NCBI RefSeq assembly: GCF_004798865.1 | Contig: NW_025336480.1 | Span: 26,834,389 to 26,898,388 of the forward strand | DNA from: Varanus komodoensis | Taxonomy: Eukaryota > Chordata > Lepidosauria > Squamata > Varanidae | Length of the DNA stretch: 64,000 bases | Reading direction: 5' to 3' | Shown: positions 33,701 through 45,198 of the stretch, piece after piece | Layout: the number at the start of each line of letters is the position of its first letter | Numbering within the stretch: position 1 is the stretch's first letter | Notes under the pieces: model-generated | Seen by the model: only the letters and a program-made list of their open reading frames with translations | Databases searched by the model: none | Told to the model about the DNA's origin: nothing | Made by a program: the position numbers and the translations under genes

Positions 33701-33878
33701 GACACGCTCCAATGGAGCAAAGCTCAGGGAGCCAAGGTTCCATTTGGATGCCAGGAAGCACTTCCTGACAGTCAGGATCCCGAGGGTGTGGAATGGGCTT
33801 CCATGGGAGGTCATTGAGGCCCCATCAGTGCGGGTGTTCAAGGATAGGCTGGACGTCCACATGGGGGGCATGTCATGA
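30754..33878 (+). pseudogene. CR1 ORF2 (endonuclease / reverse transcriptase), disrupted
   Basis: ORF2 nicks target DNA and copies the element RNA. N-terminal APE-type endonuclease blocks: KELRCMYTNARSMDNKLEAL, DLLGITETWWDE (catalytic Glu), VCYRPP, then IMGGFNLPDISW, where the usual GDFN aspartate is Gly. SLDLVLTNRE and SDHS follow after the inserted MITE. RT blocks: KVPGPDGLHPRVLKE, GNYRPVSLTSIVGKTMERLI, AYLDFSKAFYKVPHD, VPQGSVLGSILFNLFINDM, and LIKFADYTKTG, where the normal FADD is FADY. An in-frame TGA at 33399-33401 interrupts just before VVLVPLYTTLVHPHLEYCVQ. The C-terminus FHLDARKHFLTVRIPRVWNG is intact. Removing the MITE and one target duplication restores the frame, so the ORF was whole when the MITE landed at that point. 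Confidence 0.93.
31390..31602 (+). mobile_element. Nonautonomous hAT MITE inserted in CR1 ORF2
   Basis: 213 bp. It starts CAGGGCTCTCAAACTC and ends GAGTTTGAGACCCCTG, 16-bp inverted repeats with one mismatch. A perfect 8-bp target duplication, ctatagag, lies at 31382-31389 and 31603-31610. The interior is very GC- and CpG-rich (gcggcccgcgggcca). Length, TIR and 8-bp duplication are diagnostic of the hAT superfamily (Charlie-like terminus). No coding capacity. Confidence 0.97.
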
Positions 33879-33957
33879 GCGGAACCGGCTGGTGCCGGAG
33901 GTCAGACTAGATGGCCCGGGAGGCCCCTTCTGACTCATTCTGTTTCTTTGTTTCTAA

Positions 33958-34125
33958 GTTATCCTTACAAAAGCGCCATGAGATAAATTACCTGGCAGAA
34001 GGTGACTGGCCCAAGGTCACCCATCGCACTTCATGGCACAGTGGAAATTTGGACCAGGATCTCTCCAGTTCTAGTGCAGCCTTCCATCTGCTCCACCACC
34101 ACAGCTCTCCAGGCTGGCATTAAGG
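33958..34125 (-). mobile_element. Sauria SINE, diverged
   Basis: The plus strand shows ggtgactggcccaaggtcac, then ccatcgcacttcatgg and a degraded tRNA-like head near 34080-34120 (ctagtgcagccttccatctg, ctccaccac). This is the inverted order of the body and head seen at 20578 and 37032. It touches the 3' end of the large CR1. Confidence 0.65.
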
Positions 34126-34603
34126 GCCCAGCAGGTCAATCTGGTGCATGTCCATTCCACGGGGAGTCTATCTGAGCAAAGCGGGATTGACTTTCAGGTG
34201 TGCACAAGGCTGCCTCCCTAACTGCTTTGCCTTCTATACACCCAGGACATGCTTTCCACCCCAGAATGAACAGAAAGTGTGAAAAGAAGCTTTCACATTT
34301 CAAACTGTGACTTGGAAATCATTATCAAGGCAAAGCTGTTACAAAAGCCTTCCATCTGGGCTAGGGGTTAGTGAGAGCAGCACTTCTTTCTGGAGGTAAC
34401 CATTAGAATTAGGCAAATCCCTTTTTCATGCTTGCTTAGGTCATAATATGAATCAGAGCTTTCAGGACAAAAACCAGGCTGCCTTCTTTCTGAATCAATT
34501 CACACTGGTTATTGCTGGCTTTAGATAATGGGACCCTGCATTGCCCGATCTCTAGTCAAAGAAATTCTACCTGGAGTCCTTTGGTGACTAAGACACCCTT
34601 AGC

Positions 34604-35026
34604 CAGTGCTTTTTTTGTAAGAAAAAAGGTGCAGGAACTCATGAAATTATTTACATTTCGCATGTAGTCAATCACTGTGCACACACCCACACACGTCAGT
34701 TGTGTAACGAAACGTAATGGTTGCCACCCGCAGTAAGCATTCAGTGCGTGACTACACGACCAATCACAAGCCAAGCAGTGCCACAAGCCGAGCAGCGCCA
34801 TCACAACCAGTGTGGAAGAAGTACGCATGCATCGGATTCGACACACAAGCAGCCCGCATGCACCGTTTTAATGATTTTGCTGCCGACCTGCTACGCTCGA
34901 CAGGGTGATTCAAATCCACATGGACCAAACATCAAATTTTCAAAAGTTACTTTTAAAACTTGGAAAATCTGTCGAAAAAAGGTGCCGGAACTCCATTCCG
35001 GTGCGTTCTATGACAAAAAAGCACTG
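34604..35026 (+). mobile_element. Nonautonomous hAT element, family 1, copy 2 (best reference)
   Basis: 423 bp. The ends CAGTGCTTTTTTTGT and ACAAAAAAGCACTG are inverted repeats. A perfect 8-bp target duplication, cccttagc, lies at 34596-34603 and 35027-35034. The right subterminal part forms a small hairpin, ccggaa-ctcca-ttccgg. The core contains gcatgcatcggattcgacac, aagcagcccgcatgcaccg and gctgccgacctgctacgctc. No transposase. This appears to be the standard internally deleted form of the family. Confidence 0.96.
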
Positions 35027-35034
35027 CCCTTAGC

Positions 35035-37030
35035 TCCAAGTTTGTGTTTCCTGCCACACAAAGGTGATTTTGCCTTAAATAGTTCTGCAGCACAGATTTG
35101 CTGTACAAGGTCCTGAAACTTTTTTTCCAGATGTCTTGTATCATTAGCATTTTTCCGCCTTCTAAAAATACAGACCTAGTTTCTCTCACCTTTCCTTTTA
35201 ATAAGAAATCTTTGCACTCTGATATCATATTGGCTGCTCTCTAGTCTACCTGGATGGCACTAATGATGTTGCATAACAAGAACTCCTCCCTTGGTACCCA
35301 AAAACAGTGTCCTCAATTGATACTCGGATGCCATGCCACGGCCGGACGAGGCTGCTAGTGATTTTGGTGTTGAACCAAGCCTGAAACCTGAGCACCAAAC
35401 TACATGTGACATTAAATGCCTAGCTTTTGCAATGGAATGCTGCATGAGGGCTCCTGATTTTTATTGGGACTTGAGCACATGGGGAAGGGGTGTTTAAGAG
35501 TGGTCCCAACAAAAATTGCACCCATGATTAATCATTTTTAAAACACACAGAACAGCAGCAATCAATCATCTAGAAGTAGTATAGAAATGGCAGCTGCCTT
35601 AAGGACAGAGAGTAGCTATTGTGTCTTCACCCTGGTGCTGCTAACCTGCAGGAAAGCGAATCCTGATGCTGGTGTCACCTGGCTGAAAAGGAGAGGGTGG
35701 CCATTGCAGCTTTCTGGATCTGACTAAAGGAGAGAGACCAGCCATTGTGACCTCATGCTGAGGTCACCTGCTCAAAAGAGAGAGAAACACTGGCTCTGTA
35801 GCCACGTTGCTTCACACTGCCATTAGGAAGGCTTCCCCTGTGCCTGAAGAACATGGGCTTCGAATTATTCACATCTAAAATTACTTTTCTGTCCTCTCGA
35901 AGATGCAGTTTCCCTCCCTCACCATCTGCTGATCAATTCAGTGCTGCCCTTTGACTTCTGCTGGTGGCTGCTGGTAGGAGCAAATGCCTGGCACGGGGAG
36001 CATATGAGCAGCAAAGCCTATGAGCTACCTGGGCTACCCCCTCCTTCCCCTGCCCCAGTGCCCTGAAACCTACTTTGAGGGCAAGAGAAGGCTGTGGAGT
36101 GCACTCCCTGGGCCCTGGCAGAGCACTGTTTCCCACTAGAAGCAGTGAGTGGGACCTCTTACCGTCCGCAAGAGTAAACTGAGGGAACGCACAACATTCC
36201 ACCCAAGGGGAATGACAGCCCATCAACCTGCCCCAGCAGAAAGCTTCCAACATGACTTCAGTGCACCAATGAATTCAAAGGACCATGTGCTCAGCTGGTG
36301 ACAATGTAACACAAGGGCTATCCAAGCATGTGAGGATTTGTACAAGCAGGTAGCATCCCTTCGCCTCATGAGAAGTTTTGCTCTTCTTTGCAACCATGCC
36401 AGTTAGATCTTTGACAAGATTCTCACCCATGCAAAATGCTGCAGAAAATCAGATCTGGCTTCTATGTTCACCAGTGTAATGTTATGATGTAGTCAGTGCT
36501 TATCCACATTCACCATTCTTTTAAGGTAGGATGCTATGAGAGCTGACTGGATTTTTGCCAAGTTATCCTCTGGGATTGCCTTGGCATTGAGCTATATGAA
36601 CGTTGCAACTATTTCAACCCATCAAAGGAGCTCCAGGTTTCAGGGGTTCCAGTTCCAGGTTTTTGAGAGTCCTTGGGCAAGATACCTTCAATGAGCTTCC
36701 TCGTTCATTGAGTCCATCTTCTCACCACCATGGTCATCAGCTACTGCTGCTGTTTCTCCTGTTCTTTCTCAGGCTACCGGGCTTGCTTCACAGAGAGCCA
36801 AGGAGCATGAAAGCAGTAGTGTTTGCTGCAGCTCCTTTCACCAGCATCATTGTCTGGGTCAGAGAGAGAGGCAGGTGAATAGGTAGGCTGCAATGGCACA
36901 GAAGGGCAGCAGGTCCAAGGGGCTCTTCTAAATGGTCCCTGCACTAGTGCCCAGCCACCCACAGTTCGGGTCTCTGCACAGTCCTTGTGGACTGTGCCAC
37001 AGACCTCTGAGGAGCAAAACAAGTCATAAT
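35035..37030. other. Intergenic, no feature recognised
   Basis: No repeat or exon is recognised. Moderate GC content, with short frames lacking protein signatures. Confidence 0.45.
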
Positions 37031-37031
37031 T

Positions 37032-37263
37032 GTGTGTGGTGGTTCAGAGCATGGGACTGGGACTCAGGAGACCTGGGTTCGAGTCCCCGCTCGGCCATGG
37101 AGCCAGCTGGGTGACTTTGGGCCAGCCACAGACTCTCAGCCCAACCTGCCTCACAGGGTTGTTGTTGTGGGGATAAGATGGAGGAGGAGAATGATGCAAG
37201 CTGCCTTGAGCCCTTTGTAGGAAAAAGGCAGGATATAAATAGATAAATAAAAATAAATAAATA
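37032..37263 (+). mobile_element. Sauria SINE, near full length
   Basis: tggtggttcagagcatggga (A box region) and gggttcgagtccccgctcgg (an almost canonical RNA polymerase III B box, ggttcgagtcc) head a body nearly identical to 20578-20819. It ends ggcaggatataaatagataa with an (AAATA)n tail to 37263. The better B box suggests this is the younger of the two. Confidence 0.93.
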
Positions 37264-39795
37264 ATCCTTCTTCCCAACTTTGAAGCTGCAGAGGTGGGTG
37301 GGGCTATTCCTGGCAGTTGAGCAATAATCCTTGCTGCCCCTTCAGCCACCATGAGGTGCTTATTTGGTTGCCTGGGGACAAGCCAGCAAGCTGAGCACCC
37401 AAGATGGTAAGCTACCAACCTAACTTTCCTGCAGAAGGTGCTGGTAGGGAGCTTCCTCAGCCACTGCTGGGTGGAGGCAGGATGAGTCCCTCTGCTGAAC
37501 AACAGTCCTGGCAGTGGAGAGCTTGTTGGCCTGCAACATCTGTGGTACAAGCCTACATGCTGCTTCCCACAGGAAAGGCTGGTGGAACCTTCCCTGGAGA
37601 AGCTTAGACCCCTGGACATTGATTAGGTCCTCGGGATAGATGACTCTTTCAGTTTTGCTTTCTCCTCAGTTTAGCTTTTCAAAAAAACTCCTTCTTTCTT
37701 TTCCAAACATGAAGAACTTTGTCAATCTGAGCAAATTCTTGTCAAAACCAAACTGAAACAAAATTCTTATCACCGTTATCCAGATTCAACAGATGCACCA
37801 ATATTCCCAACATGGAAAAGACTACGAGTATGTTGAACCACCTTGCTGTGTAGCTGTTAAAGCCAAGGAAGAAAGAGGTGTCAGCATTAACTCGGCACTA
37901 CAAATATGGCTGAACAGACCCAGATTCAAGCCCAGATTTTAAGACCCAAGCACTTCAGGTATGGTAAGTATTCCTCTGCCTAGAAAAACAACACAGTCAT
38001 GTTCAGTTTACCCCACATTTGTTTTTCCGAAGTCCTCAAGTTCTGTTTGACCTGAATATGGAGAACTTTGGGAATTTTGGGAATTTTTTTTTCAAAATTG
38101 GGTTGCAAAGATGTTCTCACCCATCCATAGCAGATCATGCATCCAGTGGTCACTATCTGGTTGCCAGAATGCCAGTTCCAGGACTTGGCTTGTGAACCAC
38201 CCTTGCCCACCGTGAGCATAATTGAGCTTGGCCTTATGCACTGCTAGAGACGTCAATCATGGTGTACAGGGGAGTGCATTTGGGAAAACACAAATGAACA
38301 TGTGCAAATGCATTCTAGCACACAATATTTTTTCAGGAATATAGAATAAATCCCTTTGGCACCACCCATAAATACTGGAAGTAAGATTGTTACAAAATAT
38401 TAAGATGACCCTGCTTCCCGTTGACTGCTGCAAGTAACAGAGCCATGTTCAACTGCAGGATGCAGTATATATAATTCATGGCTGGAAGCCCCTGAGGAAC
38501 TTCACTCTGGTCCCAGCCAAGTAATTGAAGTTGGTATCTCAAAGGTCAGTGGAAAACTGAGCATTGCTACAAGTGAGAATTATGAGCCAGCAGCAACTGA
38601 CGGCATTATATTTTCAACTTTGCATCTAATGATTGTTCCTTCTGTCATTCCTCTAGGAGGTAAACTAATAATATAACTGAGAAGTGCCCAGAGAAGAAAA
38701 GCCTGCATCACAGTTGCTTAACATGAACCATTGTTTGGGCTCATACAGCACTCTGAGTGGGCTCATTTATAAGCCACCCCTAATCCAAGGTTCATACTAC
38801 GGTTTTGTACCACCACCACCAACCCCACAGCTTGCCACGTCCTCCAAACCCCAGCAAACCCAGTAATAGCTGAAGCCTCTGCAGAGCTGCTGGGGATAGA
38901 GTCACAAAAAATATGCTGCTCTCGCAGAGTGTCTGGCTGAGCTCCAATGACAGCCACTGCAAAGTGCCCAGAAGGCACAACAGTAGCAGTTGTCATCAGG
39001 CTCCTTGGTCTCTGCTGTTATGTTGCCACCTTGAGCCTATTTGGGGATGGAAGATGCAGCACATGAATGAGGCATGCTTTGATCATTGTCCTCTGAAGAA
39101 GACTGCTCCCCTTTACAGGTGCCACCAAGTGGCTGCAGCACTGGGCTAGGGGGGCACTGATTGACCTCCTCTAGAGGTGACTGAGGAGAGTGCAGCTCTG
39201 GGAGACAGCACATAGCAGTGCTACTGCTGTCCACCATGGGCTACCCTGAAGATGCCAGGAGCAAAGGCTTGCTTGCGAGCAAGCACACTCTGTTGGCATC
39301 AGCTCCTCCCCGAGTGTGGAGCTGCTCCTGCTTGGGATTATGGCACATGCATGGCAATGACAAGCAGGAGTGCCACTCTGCCAACTGGTAAGGATTCTTC
39401 ACAAGAGGGAGTGAAGGCAACCCCACTCCCACTTGTCAAGCAGAAGCTCTCCCTGTACACTTCAGCCACTGAGGATTTGCCAGCTTGTGTGTATGTGTGG
39501 GGCGGGGGGGGGGGGGGGGGGGATCCTGTGTTCATCAAGCAGGAATGGGGCTGCCAGCATCCCCATTTCCTGATGTTCTCTGTCAGCACCAGGGCTTTCA
39601 TGGCTACAAGGATGGGAAGAAAAGCTCACTGCCGCTGCAGGGTCCTCCAGGAAATCTGTAGAAGGACAGTGGGAGGAGGAAGAGGCATCCTCCAATTGCC
39701 CTTTCAAGAAACAGGCCATTACGAGACTGGATTTTACAAAGAGAAGATTGCACCACCTGCTGGGATGGGTGCTAGTAAAATGGATGCAAAGCAGT
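37264..39795. other. Intergenic, with a poly-G tract
   Basis: Nothing coding is supported. The 191-codon minus frame at 37044-37619 runs through the SINE and is a composition artefact. A G-run of about 20 at 39502-39521 (ggcgggg...) lies near (GT)-rich sequence. Confidence 0.45.
39502..39521. repeat. Poly-G tract
   Basis: An uninterrupted run of about 18-20 Gs preceded by tgtgtatgtgtggggc. It is prone to G-quadruplex formation and to sequencing length errors. Confidence 0.9.
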
Positions 39796-39833
39796 TCATA
39801 GAATCATAAAAAAGCAGAGTTAGAAGGGGCCTA
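39796..39833 (-). mobile_element. CR1 LINE, very short 3' fragment
   Basis: ttcatagaatcataaaaaag and cagagttagaaggggcc are the inverted last 38 bp of the CR1 3' UTR. Confidence 0.65.
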
Positions 39834-40689
39834 TAAATTTCATGAACCTTGGATTTGGAAAGGAGCTGATTCAACCATGAACACAGAAAAATGTTTGCCC
39901 AGAAACTCCTGAGGTGGTTTGAAGGTGCCAAAATCAGGCTCATCATTTGGAAAAATGTGGATTTTGGTATGCAACTGCATTCTGGCCCAGGGCATGCAAA
40001 TTAGATATGTTCACATGGAAATATGAACCAAATGAAGAAATCCTCACTATCCCCACAGCTAAGTTAGCCTGTCTAGGATTTCAGTTTTCATAACTGATTC
40101 CTTGTGGGATTCCGAATCCTAGGCCATTTGATCCAGTGAACTTGGGATGAAAGAGCCAGGTGGAAATGCATTGGAAAGAAGGCTGAACAATCCAAACGTT
40201 TCTTCATTACCTTCCCATGGCTAAGTGTAACTAAGACTTTTGAAAGCATCAGTGTCTAACTGTGAGACGACTTCCTGCTAAAAGCCAAAGGATGGAAGGA
40301 GAGAACCAAAGAGCAGCGGGGAGGCAGCAGGTGTGGTGGGCCTGGTGAGCAAAGACATGGTGAGATCAAAGGCAAAGGGGAGAAGACAGCTCTGGTGTTC
40401 TGGTGTGGGTGGAATGGCAGGTGTGTGCTGGCTAAATTTAGGCAGGGAGTGCCTAGGAACAGAGTGCTACCGCCTTCCATTCCCCCCCACCCCCATCTTG
40501 TACTCTTTCCCACATTCTGCATAACTGACAGGGACCACAACAGGGACAGGTTCCATCTCTTGCCTGCAACTGCTGCAGCTGGCTCTGCTTCTTTGGGGTG
40601 GGCAGATGGTTAATGCAGCAAGAGAGGGGAGTGTTGATAAAAACAGTCAATGTGTGCTGCAAAATAAGGATGGGCAAAGTGGATCATGT

Positions 40690-40790
40690 CCCCCCCGTAT
40701 CTAACATAATTGGGCTATACTATTCATAAGCCCCAGTCAGCATGGCCACTGGTTAGGGATGACAGGAGTTGTAGTCTGCAGGCACGGGAC
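40690..40790. repeat. Foldback repeat, group B (partial)
   Basis: It contains agccccagtcagcatggcc, ggttagggatgacagg and agttgtagtctgcagg, the centre and right arm of the group B module. Confidence 0.55.
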
Positions 40791-41059
40791 AGGAAGGGCT
40801 GAGGCCAAGGGGCACCTGCTTTGCAGGCACTTGGGCCCTGGCTCAGTTCCCACCATCTCCTAGTAGAGCTGGGAAAAAGACTGCAGAGCCATTGCTGCCA
40901 GTCAGTGAAGACAAACTGGCCCAGCTGGATGGGGGCCTGCTTCAGTGTAGGGCACCTCCTCTTTCCCTGAGACCTGCAGATGAAATGGCAATGGAGGTTC
41001 CCCCTTTCCACCCGCAGGCAAAGCCTTTCTTATTTAGAAAGGTAGGCAGGTCTAGGGGT

Positions 41060-41215
41060 TGGGTGCTGTTTTTCTTTTGTTATTGGTGTGTGTTGAATTG
41101 TGTTGCAATGCATTCGCCTTATTGTTGTTTTACTTGAGTTGCACTTATGCATGCAAGCTGTCTTGAGTTTCATTTTCCTTGGCTGAAAACTGGGGTACAA
41201 AACAATAGAAAAGTG
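41060..41215 (+). mobile_element. L2-type LINE 3' UTR fragment
   Basis: A T-rich stretch with ttattgttgttttacttgag, then aagctgtcttgagtttcatt and ggctgaaaactggggtacaa, like the terminal 'gagccgccttgag ... gggatacaaa' of L2-type LINEs. No frame. Confidence 0.4.
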
Positions 41216-41265
41216 ATCACCAAGCCCAGGGAAACAATGGAGCAACACACTATGAGGAAGAGCTC

Positions 41266-41282
41266 AACAACAACAACAACAT
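41266..41282. repeat. (CAA)n microsatellite
   Basis: Five to six caa units. Confidence 0.85.
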
Positions 41283-42224
41283 CGCCTAGGATGCAACCCT
41301 ATTTATGTTTAGACAAAAAATTGTCCCTCTGGTGACCCACCCGAGGTTGATCCTGGCTGGCTGGGGTATGTCGGGGGTCATCCACCATCTCTGGTCTACT
41401 GTGGATTGGGTTGCCTCTTAAAAGGCCTGGGGATAGCTGTCTATTTTAAATCTTTTCTATTTTAAATCATTAAATCATGAGAGCTGGAATCCCTCGCAAG
41501 GTAGTGCCCAAGACAGAAACAGCACAAAAAAGAAACAATAACAAACTCTAAAACATATTCAATAAAAATGCTAAAAGAATGCCTAAGAATAATATCCAAC
41601 AGTCCAAAAATACAGCGGAAATCCAGGAGTCCTCAGAGCTTTCCCAATCCACAGGAAAGAGAAGGTCCGACAAAACCCAGATGGAAAGTGCTCCCAGAGG
41701 TGCAGGGCACCTCTGGCTCTTTGTGCTTACTGCTTGGTTGCTCCTAGTCTGGCCAGTTGGTACTGGATGTTTAGGAGCTGTTCTCTTCCCCCCAGAATTC
41801 CTGGTCTGTTTGAGGACAAACTTAATAGCATTCTGAGTGTAACAAGGAAGGCCGGCACCCACATTGCAAAATGCGAGCCCTTTTCCAACATTGCATCAGG
41901 TCTTGTGAACTTTCTTCTCCTGCAAGGCCGGTCAGGACTCCACATGGAGCACCACCAGTGTGTGCACAATGTTGCCTTCACACACTGAAATGTGCACATG
42001 GCGGGTGGACACCCATGACTACCCACCACCACACGGACATGCGCCTGGCAGTGGCAGTTGCTCCTTCTGGGGCTGGCTGAGTTCTGTTCTCCACGCTACT
42101 CGAGGCAAGAAGAAAGACAAAAGGAGCAGTGATGCCAGTGCACGAGGCCACGTGGTGAACAACTTGCCTCCCCCAGTCAATCTCCATCTGATGCAGCCAT
42201 GAATTAAACTATGGTCGTCGGGTG

Positions 42225-42545
42225 AGCTTTTTTACAGTCTTCTCCAACTTATGGAGACCCTGTGCATGAAAGCCCTCCAAAATAGCCTCATCTGTTCAGA
42301 TGTTCTAAATTCAAGGCTGTGGCTTCCTTTATGGAGTCAGTCCATCTCATATTGGGTCTTACTTTTCTTTTTCTGCCTCTGAGTTTCCCTAGCATGACAT
42401 TCTTCTGGGAATTTTGCCTTCTCATGTTGTTTCCAAAGTGTGACAGCCTCAGTTTTGTCGTTCCTGCTGCTAGGGAAAGCTCTGACTTGATTTGATCTTG
42501 GACTCGTTTGTCTTCTTGTTGGTCAAGGGTATTTGCAAAGTGTTT
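42225..42545 (-). mobile_element. Non-LTR retrotransposon C-terminal fragment, L1-like
   Basis: The minus-strand frame reads QDQIKSELSLAAGTTKLRLS, then HFGNNMRRQNSQKNVMLGKL, RGRKRKVRPNMRWTDSIKEA and TALNLEHLNR. This is the FGHxMRR...MLGKxxGRRxRGRxRxRWxDxI pattern at the C-terminal end of vertebrate non-LTR polymerases of the L1 or a related clade. The adjoining 3' side has agggtctccataagttgg, the usual UTR phrase of that family. It is the only non-CR1/L2 LINE I recognise here. Confidence 0.65.
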
Positions 42546-44470
42546 CCAAGTAGGGCAGGAAAAACACCTGCCCGGAAGCCTGGAAGCCACTGGACAGTCA
42601 AGGGTTGACAATGCCAGGCTAGATGGGCAGGGTAGTTCTCCACTAGGCAGCATCCTCCGTCATGCGTTCAGTGATGCCCTGGATCTGTTTGCCTAACCTC
42701 TTCTCACTGAAGATGCTCCAGAGATTATGTACTTCATTCGTACTGATTATCTGTCTGGTGTGTCCTCCAAGGTTAGACTTGCTAGACTAGAGGAAGGGAG
42801 AGACGTCAGCCCGCGCCATTGCTGCGGCAGTACTGAACGGGTGTCGCAGTGGGAGTTCTGAGGAGGCTGCTAGAACCCCTGGCACTCGAGCACTGGCCTT
42901 GTGACCACACTGCTGCAAATGAAAGGAAAGCGGTTTGGATTTAGGGTGGAATCCCAGGATGGCTTTCAGCAGAAGCATGCAAAACTGATGTGGTGAATAC
43001 CTTCCTCCCACCTTCACACCCATTGCATTGTTAGATGGTTCAAGAAGTGTTTGGGCTCATGCTGAGTGTCAGCTCTGGAGAGGGAGAAGTGTGAAAAACT
43101 GGGCGGCCCACAGAGCTGGCAAGCAGGCCTTCCTCTGTGCTTACTCAGAAGCAGAGTGTTTATGTTGCTGCAGCGCTCCCATCTGTGATGGTTAAAAAGG
43201 CAAAGCTATTTAAGTCAAAGCTGCTTTTCAAGAGACATAAATAAAATGTGTGCTCTGTTTTTAAAAAGACAAAACTCCACTTCCATAAGGCAGGATTTTG
43301 GATGTCTGGCTGGGGAGAAGAATTGCCTTTGAGAAGTGCTATGGAGGAACTAGAAAGAAGTAGGTGGGACAGGAGCCCCACCACAGCCTTTGTGTGGCCT
43401 GGGAAGACACTCTGCCAAACTCAGGGAAACTTCCACAATCAGCCTCCCCCATGTCTTTGAAGCTAAAGCCCATGAGTGGAAACCTGTGTGTGTTCTGCTT
43501 GCATCTATGCACAGAGGGCTCATCTAGAAGCATTTCTGCATATTTCTAGAAGACACAGTGCTTGCTCTCATGAAAGTCCCCATCACCCCCCGCCCCAGCG
43601 AGAATCCAAAAAATCGGGCTGCTGTGCTTTCAAGAATCCGTGTTCTCCCCACTAGGATCAGATCTGTTATATAACACTAATGGGTCTTAATTGCCCATTC
43701 AAGAAGGGTCCATTCTAAAATATGTTGCAGAACAACAGAGAATAAATATATTGTTCCTGGGAAAATTCATTCCTCCTGCAGCTATGCTCAGAGGGAAGAG
43801 GAAATCCTGAAGGGGTGGACTTAGACACCTGTTAACAAAAACACCTGAAGCTGCTTGCCTGTGAACTCTGGCTCCACTACCCCTCTGCAGAGGGGGAGAA
43901 GGATAAATGTTCTTCTTGCTCTCCACTGGCCATCAACACTTTGCGCAGGTAGGCTCTTCATAGCTCTCTTCTGGACCAGCAGCCACTTTCTGGAGGATGC
44001 TAACGGGGCCTTAACTGACTCCAGAGCTCCTGGGGATGCACATAAAAGGAGTGCACCGCTGCCCCCAAAGAGTCAAACCCTCACAGCTCTGTCCAGGAGA
44101 TTTCACTGCCCCACCCTACAATCTCAGCATCCTGTTTAATATGGTAAACTAAACATGAGTCTGAAAGTAAAAAATTCATTCCATAGGCTTCCGAATGTAG
44201 CATAAAAGATAAAAACAAATATGTTAAGTATGAAGAATCATAAAAACCACCAGTTTTAATAAAATACCATATGAAAATATCCATCAGCAGCAACTAACAT
44301 GGAAGTTTTCACCTGCAAGCCAGAGAATACAGATGAGCATTTAAAACACTCATGGGAAAAATGACTGTTACATGATGAATATAAAACTCAGCTCTAGCAA
44401 CATTTGATTCCTAGAAGGAGGTTTTAGAAAACGTGTGATAGGGTCTCTCTTTCCGTATTTATTTTACTTC
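42546..44470. other. Intergenic, small CpG-bearing patch
   Basis: At 42800-42910 there are a few CpGs and a gacgtcag (CRE-like) element next to gcgccattgctgcgg. This is suggestive only. No other feature is supported. Confidence 0.35.
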
Positions 44471-44546
44471 GGCTGCAGTCCTATGTATACTTACTTGGTG
44501 GTAAGTCCAAGTTAGCTCAGTGGGACTTCTGAGTAGACATGCGCTT
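44471..44546. repeat. Foldback repeat, group A, compact
   Basis: ggctgcagtcctatgtatac, ttacttggtggtaagtcc and gctcagtgggacttctgagt, then agacatgcgc. The two inverted arms cover 76 bp and the outermost right end is lost. Confidence 0.7.
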
Positions 44547-45198
44547 TTAAAAACACCTAGCAGCCTAGACCTCCTACTAGGAAGGCACATGACAAGAGGA
44601 AGTGCCCAGGTCAGACCTGACAAGAATGCCAATTCAAGTCCCGATCCCAGTTCAATGTACTTGTTAGAGAGCCAAGCAGAGAGAAGTTCCAAAATGGTTG
44701 CTTTTATAAGGAAATGAAACCTCACACTTGATCACTAAGGGTGTGACCCTATTCAAACTTACAGAGAAAAACACCTACAGGTTGCAGTATGTTGTAGGCC
44801 TTTTTTCTATTTAACCTTGCAAAGGATCACGCCTTAAGCTTTCTTTGAAACAAGTCTAGGAGTCACTCCTAAAACAGCATAGGAGTCCAAAGGGGTGAAA
44901 CCACATGGGCTCTGAGGCTGCTTTCATCTTGTCTTCATTCTCCGCCAGACAGACAACACAATGCAAAAAGTATTTTTCCTCTGCAGTCAAAGGTGTTTTT
45001 CAGGAGGAAGAGATCCTCCCTCCAAGGGAGGGAAATTCAAAGTGACCAATCCATATCTTGGGCGGGTCTGATGGTGCATCCTCCAAGAAGTTTCGATGGA
45101 ACCTACTTCGCATAATGCTGAATGAGCCTGAATGTGTGCAAAGGCAGGTGTGGGGCTCTATCCCAGTCTGACCATGCACATTAAGTTCAGAAACAGTT
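44547..45198. other. Intergenic, no feature recognised
   Basis: Nothing recognised. A weak group A-like phrase occurs at about 44740 (gtgaccctattcaaactta). Confidence 0.4.

Larger units (their letters stand above)
29452..33955 (+). mobile_element. Near full-length CR1 LINE retrotransposon, inactive
   Basis: The order is GC-rich 5' UTR (29452-29791), ORF1 (29792-30699), ORF2 (about 30754-33878), and a short 3' UTR with gtcagactagatggcccggg and ctgactcattctgtttc at the end. CR1 elements move by target-primed reverse transcription and are usually badly 5'-truncated, so a copy of at least 4.5 kb is uncommon. The true 5' end may lie in the gap. A 213-bp hAT MITE at 31390-31602 was inserted later. 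Long conserved frames suggest a fairly recent insertion, but coding damage in both ORFs means this copy cannot move. Related 3' ends are at 12471 and 51490. Confidence 0.95.

Noticed and set aside
37044-37619. 191-codon minus-strand open frame
   Set aside because: It crosses a Sauria SINE and its A-rich tail, and the translation has no domain or homology pattern.
39252-39809. 185-codon plus-strand open frame
   Set aside because: It passes through a poly-G tract (glycine run) and a CR1 fragment. No protein signature.
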